Below are positions 35,883-45,783 of a stretch of 64,000 nucleotides of DNA, in pieces. This stretch comes from Rhipidocladum racemiflorum (Eukaryota; Streptophyta; Magnoliopsida; Poales; Poaceae), in assembly GCA_036346355.1 (NCBI GenBank), contig JAYEVF010000048.1, forward strand, positions 96,001 through 160,000, given 5' to 3'. The notes under the pieces were generated by a model. It was not told the origin of the DNA, made no database searches, and saw nothing but the letters and a program-made list of their open reading frames with translations. Position 1 is the first letter of the stretch. Every line of letters begins with the position of its first letter. Both the position numbers and the translations under genes were made by a program.

Positions 35883-37527
35883 TGTAACATCCCAATTTTT
35901 GCTTTTACTAAATTTGTTGAGTTATTTGAATTTTTGGAATTTAATTGGATTTAATTTGAATTAAGCCATTTATTAGATTATTTAAATATTTAAAAATTTC
36001 AAATAAAGTTTTATTGAAAATATTTTATTTGAGTCCAAAATGTCTCAAAGAATTTTCCAGAATTTTTCTAGAATTTTTCTGACATTTTTGTTATTTTTCT
36101 GGCTTTGTTTAAATTACTAGGAATTAGTTTAATTGTTAAAATTCAGAAAAATTCAAAAGCCCCAATTGGTTTGGGCACATTGGACCTGGACCTGACCCAC
36201 ACCGCCGGCTCGTTAGCCCGATCCGCCAACCGGAACCCTAATCGCCGAACCGTCGGATCTCGATCCGACGACCGTAAGTTATCCGCGTGTATGCGAGCTG
36301 TGAACCGTCAGATCGAGCCCATGTGGACGCACGCAATTGAGCAAAGTCTCCTCTCTGTATCCTCACTGGATTCCGCTGCCTCCGCCAACTGCTCGTGAGT
36401 TTTGCGCTGGACACGCACACGCAGGTGCAATAAAGGGATCCCCCGTGTCCACCGCCTCGAGTCACACATCTTCCCCTAGGTGCCCACGCCAGAACCACCG
36501 CCACTCACGGGCAATCGCTCACCGTAGTTGCGCTTGCGCCGCCACGGGTTTTGCACTGTTACGCCGTCATCGAGCTCGCTCCGCCATGCGCAAGGTAGGT
36601 TTCGATACCGTCTCATCGAGGCGAACCTGACGCGATACTTCACTTCACCGGATGACTGGTGGAGCACCGCACAGGTTCGTGTATCACCGGATGATTGCTG
36701 GAGCCTCTCGCAGCGGAGATAATAATCGTAGTTCAGTGGTTTCACTATTGCTATCGAACTCTTACAGGAAGGTTCGTGTATCAGCGTGTTTGTGTCTTGC
36801 TTTTTTGTGTTCTCTCTCTATCCCCCATTATCAATTTACCCAGGGGGGTTCTTATAGCTTACAAGATGTCTGAAATAACTGCAACCGAATAATATGCCTT
36901 TTACTGCATTAATTGTGGCTGCAACTGAAGCCTTGATTCTCGCACATTCCCGTTGTGGGTGAAACGGCCCTAGATCATAGTGTAGTTATCGCTACTTAAA
37001 TGTTATGGAGTACACACGATCTTTCGATCATGCTCAAGGATTTCCTAGCTCTGACCGATCCTTGCGCATTTCCGAGCTTGCATGCTCATGGACGAGCTTG
37101 GTTTCACTATTGCTGTCGAACTCTTACAGGAAGGTTCGTGTATCAGCGTGTTTGTGTCTTGCTTTTTTGTGTTCGCTCTCTGCCCCCCATTATCAATTTA
37201 CCCGGAGGATTCTTATAGCTTACAAGATATCTGAAATAACTGCAACCGAATAATACGCCTTTTACTGCATTAACTGTGGCTGCAACTAAAGCCTTGATTC
37301 TCGCACATTCCCGTTGTGGGTGAAACGGCCCTAGATCGTGGCATAGTTATCGCTACTTAAATGTTATGGAGTAGACACGATCTTTCGATCATACTCAAGG
37401 ATTTCCTAGCTCTGACCGATCCTTGCGCATTTCTGAGCTTGCATGCTCATGGACGAGCTTGTATGCACGTGGGCGAGCCCGAGTGCTCGTGGACGAGCTT
37501 TCCGAAACTGGCTACCAGGGTATAACA
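35883..37527. repeat. LTR-like block (TGTAACATCCC ... GGTATAACA)
   Basis: Starts with TGTAACATCCC and ends with a TATAACA word. Both would suit an LTR in either orientation. The bases outside (ATGGA and ATCCT) do not form a TSD, so it was truncated or rearranged. It includes a GC-rich stretch with GGATCTCGATCCGACG (36,250-36,275) and a long tandem duplication (next entry). It is followed by a reverse-strand gypsy pol remnant, which may belong to the same element if the LTR is read on the reverse strand. Confidence 0.5.
36737..37460. repeat. Long tandem duplication, about 365 bp unit
   Basis: Two nearly identical copies, each starting TTCACTATTGCT(A/G)TCGAACT (36,737 and 37,105) and running to the GAGCTTGCATGCTCATGGAC word (about 37,075 and 37,436). 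A short GACGAGC-type repeat follows to 37,500. Confidence 0.88.
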
Positions 37528-37554
37528 ATCCTTATGGAGGTTATCCAATCCCTG

Positions 37555-38770
37555 ACACTTTTATTAGCTCTAACCATCTTCTTTGCCTTAAGTTCAGATA
37601 TGGTTGAGTAAAGAAATATTTCAAACTTTTGTGGTCAGTGTAGATATTACATTGATTACTAATGAGGTAATGACGCTAGATTTTTAGAGCATGAACTACT
37701 GCTAGCTCTAAATCATGAGTTAGATAGTTCATCTCATCAGGTCGTAGTTATTGAGAAACATAAGCTACGACTTTTCCTTCTTGCAGCAACACGCAACCAA
37801 GACCATGGTGTGATGCATCACAATAGACATCGAAGTTTTTGTGGAGATCAGTTAACACTAGCACTAGGTCTGTGTTTAACCTTTTCTTTAATTCCTGAAA
37901 GCTTATCTCGCAATTAGGGGGTCCATTCAAACTTCTTTTCTTTCTTCAAGAGTTGAGTCATTTATATGGCTATTTTAGAGAAGTTTTTGATAAAGCATGA
38001 TAGTATTCTACTAATTTGAGAAAAATTTAGATTTGAGGAACAAACTTTGGCTGCTTCCAGTTTTGAATAGCTTGGATTTTACTAGGATCAACTGCCATTC
38101 CACCCTTAGAAAGGATATGTCCGAGAAACGCTACTTCTTTCAGCCAAAATTCGTATTTTTCAAACTTGGCATACAGTTTGTGTTCTCAGAGTTTCTCGAG
38201 TACCATACGCAAATGCTGCACGTGTTCTTCTTCTGTTTCGGAATAGATGAGATTGTCATCAATAAAAACCACTACAAACTTATATAAATACTTCATAAAG
38301 ACCTAGTTCATAAGACACATAAAACTGGCAAGACCATTTGTAAGTCCGAATGACATCACGACATACTCATACAGACTATATCGAGTAGTGAAGGCTTTTT
38401 TTAGGATATCTTTAGACTTAATTTTCAATACATAGTACTCATGTCTTAGATCAATTTTTGAAAAAAAAACTTGTATACCATTCAATTGATCAAATAAGTC
38501 ATCGATACGAGGAAGTGGGTATTTATTTTTGATTGTGACATCATTTAAAGCACGATAATCCACACACATACGTAGACTATCATCCTTTTTACTGACAAAA
38601 AAGAATTGGACTACCCCAAGGAGATGAACTAGGACTAATGAATCATTTATTCAATTGTTCTCCGAGTTGTTTCTTTAGTTCTACCAACTCATTTGGTGAC
38701 ATACGATAGAGACATTTAGAAATAGAAGCTGTACCAGGTATAAAATCCACGATGAACTCTATGTCTTGTA
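37555..38770 (-). pseudogene. Ty3-gypsy RT/RNase H remnant
   Basis: Read on the reverse strand from about 38,770 it shows DIEFIVDFIPGTASISK, then MCVDYRALND near 38,565, KYPLPRIDDLFDQL, and LYEYVVMSFGLTN. The RT catalytic block has an FIDD-like motif near 38,255. It ends with RNase H (VYCDASHHGLGCVLLQ near 37,830 and YTDHKSLKYF near 37,635). Integrase, gag and protease are missing. Stops are frequent. It is from a different, older family than the compound element at 11-31 kb. Confidence 0.88.
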
Positions 38771-39057
38771 CTGATCCTATGGACAGAACGAGCGGACATA
38801 ACACGAGGTTAATTGCTACTTGGATCACGAGCTGGTGCGCAAACTCCTCCGGTGATCACCCTCCCGCCGTGGTGCTGGGAGACGGGAAATCCTTTGTGGT
38901 TGTTGCTCACTACTCCATGGCTCATGAACATGCCCTGTGCACTGGTGCTAGTGCTGGCGACTTCGGCTCCATACAAGGGCAGCGACGGGAACTGGACAAT
39001 CTTGTCGTGTTCCGAGCAACGCCGGATTGGTTGTTAACTCCGGGAGGCGCCACCGTG

Positions 39058-40585
39058 CAAGGTTTCAAATCTCGTTTTGAGTCAAATCTCGGAGGTTCGG
39101 AAATCCGAAATCTCGGCGAGATTCGGAAATTTGAGACAAAATCAGACGAATTGCAAAACCAAATTTCATATCCGGTTTTTTTTCAACCGGGAAATCCGAG
39201 ATCTCGAGCGAAATCACCGAGATCTCGGCCGAAATCACCGAAATCTCGGCCAAATTGAACCTGCCGAAAAATGGTTCAAAACACGTCAAAAAATTTGAAA
39301 TTTTTCTCGAATGGTCCACACATCACTAATGTTCCCATAAAAATTTGAGATGATGATCAAGCATTAGGAATTTTAAAAAAATCTAACTTGATGGTAAAGT
39401 CGTGATAAAAGCGTATGTAAAATCAGTTTTGATTTTTCAAATGTAATAAATGAACTTCAAGTCATTTGAAAAGTTTTATATATGTTCCTATGGATTAAAA
39501 AGTCAACCCTCAACAATTCAACAATCAAATTTCAAAACTATGCTTCAAGAGGGAACCTTCTCGTTGTCAAATGCCATGGAACATAAAGCATGTACAAAAC
39601 TTAAGTTGTAAATCTTATTTTAAAATGTACACATAATACCTATTCACGAAATCTCATTTTTCATGGAATAACGTTTCCATATGAATAGAAGGTATATGTA
39701 CGTAATAGTAAGTATGAGACTGCAATAATGTCATTAGGAAATATATTACATACATATATATGCGGAGATAAAAAAAATAACATCGTAGCATGAAACCAAG
39801 TCTAAGGAGGAGAAAGATCAATGCAATATCGTTTATTACTTGCCTCCCAGATTAAATGAATCGTGAAGACATTAGGTGCTTGATGGACATGCATGTGATG
39901 CAGTTGCCACAAATGAATGAAATAAGTTCATAAGTTGGACATATAGTACTCGTTAAGTTGGACCATTGTGGTTCATGCCCTGTGATTACGTACCCAGTTC
40001 ATTAATAGCTTGACGTTGGACCATTTCAATTAGTTTTATTGTACGTTTGGTTGGAAAGTAAACTCTCTTGTTCGTGATGCTAGTAACAAAAATTAATGAA
40101 TTTCTTGAAGCAAGTTTGGCACACTAGAGATTTTTCTATGTATTAAAAAAGTTCAAACCATTTTAGAAATTTTTGAAAATTTTTGTGAATGGTCCTAACA
40201 CATCTATAATGTTCCCATAAAATTTTCAGATGATGATCAATCTTGAAAATTTTAAAAAAATTCGGACAGTCCTAACCGACAAATTGAAACGACCAAAAAA
40301 TGATCAAAAACATGTAAAAAATTTTTAAATTTTTTTGTGGATGGTCTTGACCCTAATTTCAATCAAATCAAATGCACAAAAATTAAAATCCGACAAAAAA
40401 AAACACGAAATTTCGGCCGAAATCACCGAGATTCCGACCGAAATCGCCGAGATCTCGCTGAGAAATCCGAGATTTTGAATTTTTTTCAAAAAAAATTACC
40501 CGCCCGGGATTTTTAATCTCGGAGGGGTCCGAAATCCAAAATCTCGGCCGAGATTTCGGATTTCGGTCCGAAATTTGTATCCATG
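39058..40585. mobile_element. hAT-like non-autonomous element in the NAC last exon
   Basis: 1,528 bp with an 8 bp TSD CCACCGTG (39,050-39,057 and 40,586-40,593). The ends CAAGGTTTCAAATCTCG and (inverse of right end) CATGGATACAAATTTCG match at 13 of 17 positions. The outer 250 bp at each side consist of words such as GAAATCACCGAGATCTCGG and GGCCGAAATTTCGG. The middle is AT-rich and has no transposase. A 10 bp duplication (Mutator-like) is also possible, because the bases next to the 8-mer agree; the CA start favours hAT. Confidence 0.8.
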
Positions 40586-40684
40586 CCACCGTGCTATTCT
40601 GCGGCACATGCTGCTGCAGATTGGGTTTTTGTTCACAGGAGCTCCTTTCATGGAAAGGATGATGTCCGTAAGAGTTGCCCATTA

Positions 40685-40965
40685 GGCTCTCTCCAAGGAC
40701 GGCCTCTAAAACGGTCTTTTTGGATATTTAGAGGCATATTCAGGCCTGTAGCCATCCCAAGGGGGCGTGCTATGTGCGCCTCTATCAAAGAGGCCGGAGA
40801 GGTTCATCCCTATATGTAGAGGCCGTTCTCGCGTGTGCTATGTGCGAATGAGAGTTCGGGTCATGGTTGGGGATCGATCTAATATAAAGGCCCGAATCGA
40901 ATACAATTTGCCTTTGTTCGGGGCTCATAGAGGCACAGTTTTCTAGGCCCTCCTTGGATTCCACC
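40685..40965. mobile_element. Tourist-like MITE in the NAC last exon
   Basis: 281 bp, flanked by TTA (40,682-40,684 and 40,966-40,968). The left end GGCTCTCTCCAAGGACGGCC pairs with the inverse of the right end, GGTGGAATCCAAGGAGGGCC. TAGAGGC words recur inside. The NAC frame (...YLAYASML, then MGNSYGHH...) is continuous when the element and one TTA are discounted. Confidence 0.82.
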
Positions 40966-41173
40966 TTAGCATGCTTGCATAAGCGAGGTAGCTGTTGCTT
41001 CCATGAGATGTCCACGTCATGTCGGACGTGAACGCGGCTGCGGTTTCTTCGTAGCTGTGCTGCCGACTCATCCCCATGATTGGGGCAAGATTCTTGCAGT
41101 TGTCTCCTCCAGGAGGCGGCACCATCATACACTGGCAATCCCTGTGGCAGTGATGGCGTGTTGGAACAGCATA

Positions 41174-41674
41174 CTAAAAAAAAAATCTTCTTAATTTATT
41201 TCTCACTTATTGGCTTACAAAATAGGTACAAAACCTCTACTTATATAGCAAAACATAAGTACCAGACTAAATAAACTTATTGTTCGATTCAGACTCCAAA
41301 CACTTTCCAAAACAAACGTTTCTAAAACTTTCAAGACTCAGACTCCACTTCATTTACAAGATTAATTTCAACCAAAATACACTTTCCAAAACAAACTTTC
41401 CTAAAACTTTCAAAACTCGAACTCCACTTCGTTTACAAGATTAATTTCAACCGAAATACTATTCTACGATATACCGTTGCAACGGTATAGCACCGAAACT
41501 CGTAAAATTTTACCTTTGAAACACATAAAACTTAGCACTAAAACTGATAAAACATAAAACTCATGAAACTAAACACTGAAACTCATGAAACCAAATGAAA
41601 TTCATCACTAAAACCAATAAAACTCAAGTATACTGTTACAACGGTATACCGTTGGCTAGTTTGCTCTAATTTCA
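41174..41674. mobile_element. Unclassified 0.5 kb insertion in the NAC last exon
   Basis: About 501 AT-rich bases between two ATA triplets (41,171-41,173 and 41,675-41,677). The NAC frame on the reverse strand runs ...CKPPVPY into an immediate stop here and resumes in phase with AVPTRHHCHRD after it. No terminal inverted repeat or poly-A end could be assigned. The inner half holds an 80 bp tandem duplication and the palindromic word ACGGTATACCGTT twice. Confidence 0.6.
41296..41460. repeat. Tandem duplication, about 82 bp unit
   Basis: Two copies of a unit with CACTTTCCAAAACAAAC, AACTTTCAA and ACTCCACTTC(A/G)TTTACAAG, inside the unclassified insertion. Confidence 0.85.
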
Positions 41675-42879
41675 ATATGGCACCGGCGGTTTACACGTGT
41701 GGTGATTGGAGAAGTCATGCATCGCTGTGTTCGGATCAAAGCTGTAGCTCTCTCCCACAGGAGGCACCATCATCTCTGGGTGTGGCGGTTCTTGTGGTGG
41801 TGGCGGCGGCGATCTTTGTATGGGGCAATCGGAGTACTGAACCATGTGCATGTTTGGAGGAATGATACAGTTTCCTCCTTCAGGAGGCGATTGTGGCAGC
41901 TCCTTTGGCGGCATTGGCACCGTAGATCTCTTCGTAGGGTAATCGGCTTGGCGGCCTTGAACAGTTCCCTTCTGTGCCTTGATATTTTCCTTCCTCTTCC
42001 TCTTCTTGCCGCCGGCACTGCTTCCCTGCTCACCATTGCCTCCGGCAGGCCTGCCTTTCTGGCCTTCCCCCTCGTTCCTGCCCCCCTCCACATCGTCGCA
42101 GCGCTGCTTCTTCTGTATCGTGCACAGCACCAACTCATCCATCTGCAGGAATTAAACCAATGCAATGCAACACCAGTCAATGCACACACAGAATTATTTG
42201 AGAGATCAAGAACCAGATGAGAGGGCATATATATAGACACAATACCTTGTCAATGTCTTTATTCTTAGCCTCAGCCTCAGACGTGAGGTTCTCGTACTCG
42301 TACATGGTCCAGCAGATCTTCAGTACCTTCTTTGACGCCGTCTTCTCATTCATCTCTTCCGGCGCCGCCCCTTCCACCTTCTCCTTCTTGTCCAGCCAAA
42401 AGTAGAACACCAACGTCCTCACGCGCCCGACCACTGCTTCGCCTGAGGGGATCTCCCTGTGATTCCCCGTGGCCTTCCAGTACCCGTTGTCCGGCGTAGT
42501 CCGGTACGGCCGGTTGCCTTTCGCGTACATCCACTCCCTCCTGGTGAAAAAGTACCACCGGTTCTCCCCGTACCGCCCGTACTTCTCTGCAACATATAAA
42601 CCACAGAAAATTCAGAGCTTCTTAATTTCCAAGTCAAATCAAAAGAACAAAGAAAATTGAGCATTGCTACTATACTTTCCTTCCTAATACAAGTTGTACA
42701 AATGTTAAAATAAATAAAAGGGTAAGTAATCACCATCTACCTTTCATTTATTATTTTAATATTTGTGCAACTTGAGAACTTGAGAACTGAGCTGTCAAAC
42801 AAACAAACACCCGCACGTGCACGTGCTCGTGCTCGTGCTCGTGCACACACAGAGGGAGAGAGAGACAGAGAAGCAGACG

Positions 42880-45154
42880 ACCAATCTCCTTCACCAGTTG
42901 GCTAGCCTTCTTCAACGAAAAGTGAACAGAATCCAGCTCATTACCAATTCTCTTCATTTGTTCTGTCTGTAAAAACATGAGAGAATCTTTACTATTGGAA
43001 AGTTCTTCTAATCTTCTACGATATCCGTCCAAAAATGTAAAAGTTAGAATAGAAGAGGTCAACTGGAAAAAACCCAATCTTGTGTTGCTCGAATTTTATC
43101 TGATGAAGACAAGAAAATCGAGATAGAGGAATGGAGCCCAGCATCTACGAGATATGGCCCTACTTGAAAAATTAGCCTGTTACAATCTAGTTGCAATCTA
43201 GGATAAGTGTTATATACTTAAATTGTTATGGAATGGAATGAGATGGGGCAATGCAAAGAGTAAATGAGAATATGACATGTTCTATTTAGAAAAACCTGTG
43301 GAATATCCAAGACATCTGCATGCACATCTACTCTTTCCCATGGCAGTGGCACTAGATGTTGAAGCATTCAATACCACAAAGAGGGTTAAAAATACATGTT
43401 GAATCTTCATAGGATAAGTGATTTCAAGGCATAATGAAAGGTATACACGTAGTCCAGATTCCAAGGAAAAAAGGATTAAAAGGTGGCCCTTACAATGGAA
43501 AATCAGGACTAAGTAAAACTAAACTCAGTTAATAATAGTCCAGCATTGTGCATACCAAATCCTTGTATAACAAAACAATTTTATTATGTACCTAAGAAGC
43601 GCACATGCATGCCGGAAGAAAATAAGCATGTAAGAGAAAGAAAAAAGTTGGTTGTTCACTATTTTATAGTCCGGATTCAGGAAAATCTTACCTGCTGTGT
43701 TAATGTCGCAGCAGTTTGAGATGCAACTTCAACAGTTTGCACAACAACCTACCAAAAAAATGTCCCTTAAAATTTGCCATGAATGAGCATTGATAAAGAG
43801 TTTATCCATTTGGTTTCTTCCAGCATCAATGAGTTGTTGATTCGTCATAGCTGCATGTTTAGCCAGGTGCTTCCATAAGAACCAAATCTAAATGTCTAGC
43901 TTTCAAAAGCATTTCACAATTTAAGGATATGATCAAAAGAAAATGAAGCAGTACAATCCTGTATTAAGCATTTGAGTCTTGGAAAATGTTCTTTTAGTTC
44001 AAGCCTTTTTAGTTTTATCAGAATCATAGACCTTTCAACCTATCAACCCGACTTTATTAATCATAGTATACTCATAAGTACAACACAATATTACCCTGTG
44101 GAGCCAACAATGATACAAGGCTTCATTCTCAATCACATGCACAAAAAGAGTTTGGTCCGTGGGAGAAGAGAATCAAATTAAATTAAAATTAGCTGATAAA
44201 ACGGAACAGGGCACATCCGACATAACTGATATCCTATCCACACTCCTGTTGTTTAGATGCAGTAGAAACGATGAGTCACCTCTTAACAAAGGTAACTAAG
44301 ATACTAAATATACATCACCGGTTCACCCTCGTCAAGCATCCAGATCTTTAACTTTCATCACTTCGTTGTTAAAAAGCATATCCTATTCCTATCGTATAAA
44401 GTCATACATTTCATTATGAAACCTTTCCAGAAGTACAATCTAGTTGATATTATAGTGACAAAAGTCAAGAAAATGATCCCATTATAATTTATTTATACTC
44501 TTAAATATTGTTGACAAGATTACAAGTTCTGCAACATATGCTCAGCAAGCCATATAACAATCTTTACACTTCGGAAGATTTTATTAATATGAGAATATGA
44601 GATTAACCAGAAAAATGATTTCAGTAACTAATTTTACCTGATGCCATTTGAATATTATCCTCAGTGGCAGGCTCACTACTTCCAGCACCCATATCGAAGA
44701 GCTCAACCCGCTTATTATTACCAAGGCTACTTTGATATCTGCAATAGAATCTCAGTATTAGTACTAGTAAAGTACCAAGAGACAACAACATCGTTGGAGG
44801 TATAAAAGTTGAAAACAGGATTTTTCAAGTTTAAATACAAAATTACCCTCTTGGAATTCAGTATAGATCACAAAAAAGGAAATAGCTTGAGATTCTGCGG
44901 AGTATATTTATTTTTCAAGAAAACTTGTGCACTTACAGCTTCCTCAAGGTGACATAGGAATTCAATTCTTTGATCTGTACAGTGCATAAGTAATGATTAC
45001 ACAAGCGTGCAAAGTGGTATAAACCAAACAGCCTATTGAAAAGACAATGGAGGTACCAACGATATACTGCTTTCTGTCATTTAGATGCTTGTTAACCTCA
45101 GGAAGGTTCTTTGACTCCTCGTCTTTCAGAATACGATCAAACTCTTTGATCAAG
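42880..45154 (-). pseudogene. Novel plant SNARE (NPSN11/12/13-type) gene fragment
   Basis: Six exons with good splice sites are readable: 45,154-45,061 (LIKEFDRILKDEESKNLPEV, NKHLNDRKQ), 44,974-44,937 (IKELNSYVTLRK), 44,738-44,638 (YQSSLGNNKRVELFDMGAGS), 43,850-about 43,815 (MTNQQLIDAG), 43,748-43,692 (VVVQTVEVASQTAATL) and 42,966-about 42,880 (NELDSVHFSLKKASQLVKEI). NPSN proteins are Qb-SNAREs of about 265 residues acting in membrane fusion, including at the cell plate. Missing here are the N-terminal helix exons, about ten codons between exons 4 and 5, and the last exon with the transmembrane anchor. The fragment lies directly upstream of, and on the same strand as, the truncated NAC gene. 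It cannot make a membrane-anchored SNARE. Confidence 0.9.
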
Positions 45155-45783
45155 CTGTCAAGGACCAAGTTGAATTTTAAAAACATTCAATTAAGTACCA
45201 GTGTGTCCACCAAAGGGGAAATTGTCATGACAAACACACATGATAATATTGCATCAAGCAAGCAGTATTAACTACTAGATTTGGACTCATAGATTACGTC
45301 TTCTGGTGTTTGTATACCCTCCAGCCCTTTGGTTGTGTTTGTATATGCATTATGCAATAGAGATGAGATCTTTCACGAGTAATTATTAGGAGGACGTGAG
45401 TTCCAGTTAACTTCTGTATCACATGACATTTCAAACGGCAGAAACATAATTCGTGATTTTCTTTCAACAGGAGAATACGAATACGACGTGTTCACTTGTA
45501 TCACTACGAGTTTTTCATTTTTTACACTCTTCAAGACACGACTTTATCTTTTACCTTTTTAACTTTTTATTAAAATATATTTATAAAATTATAGTATTAT
45601 GAAAGTATTTGTAATAATATACCTAATGATATAATTATCATATAACCAATCTATGTAGTTTCAAACGATCCTGGCGGCTTCTAAAGTTTATTTTTTTTTT
45701 AAAAAAAAAGAAAAGACAACGGAGGGAGCAGTTCGGCAAGAAGAACCTACAGAGATTGTATAACAAGTCATGGATGCTCTACA
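45155..45783. other. Spacer between NPSN fragment and PPR gene
   Basis: No NPSN 5' exon is visible. The AT-rich part 45,540-45,720 ends in AACGGAGGGAG (45,718-45,729), which looks like the right end of a degraded Stowaway element, but no left end was found. The PPR 3' UTR must lie in the right part. Confidence 0.4.

Larger units (their letters stand above)
38809..42586 (-). pseudogene. NAC transcription factor gene, lacking exon 1, with three insertions in the last exon
   Basis: Exon 42,586-42,246 (acceptor TTGCAG, donor AAG|GTATTG) encodes NAC subdomains C-D and part of E: WYFFTRREW, RPYRTTPDNGYWKATG, VRTLVFYFWL, WTMYEYE. The next exon begins at 42,142 in phase 0 with DELVLCTIQKK, the end of subdomain E, then a KKRKRKE nuclear-localisation-like patch and a Pro-rich activation region. 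The exon carries insertions at 41,174-41,674, 40,685-40,965 and 39,058-40,585. Discounting each with one TSD copy continues the frame to a TAA at 38,809-38,811, apart from one single-base slip near 38,985. The first exon (LPPGFRFHPTDEEL, dimerisation and DNA contact) is absent upstream, where NPSN sequence begins. Not functional as read. Confidence 0.87.

Noticed and set aside
38752..39258. 168-codon plus-strand frame
   Set aside because: It crosses the junction of gypsy remnant, NAC exon and hAT element, so it cannot be a single gene.
39059..40584. Mutator classification of the element in the NAC exon (10 bp repeat)
   Set aside because: The outer bases of the 10-mer can belong to the element's CA/TG ends. 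An 8 bp TSD and the CAAGG start fit hAT better, though not decisively.
41672..42240. Plus-strand frames opposite the NAC exon
   Set aside because: Shadows of the NAC coding strand; the reverse strand holds the conserved NAC motifs and splice sites.
38765..45187. Helitron as the carrier of the NPSN and NAC fragments
   Set aside because: No 5' TC...TA or 3' hairpin-CTRR end in A/T context was found near either boundary. It stays a possibility only.
45200..45780. Missing NPSN 5' exons in the PPR-NPSN spacer
   Set aside because: No N-terminal NPSN motif (such as the helix around KLDKIKD) could be read on the reverse strand.
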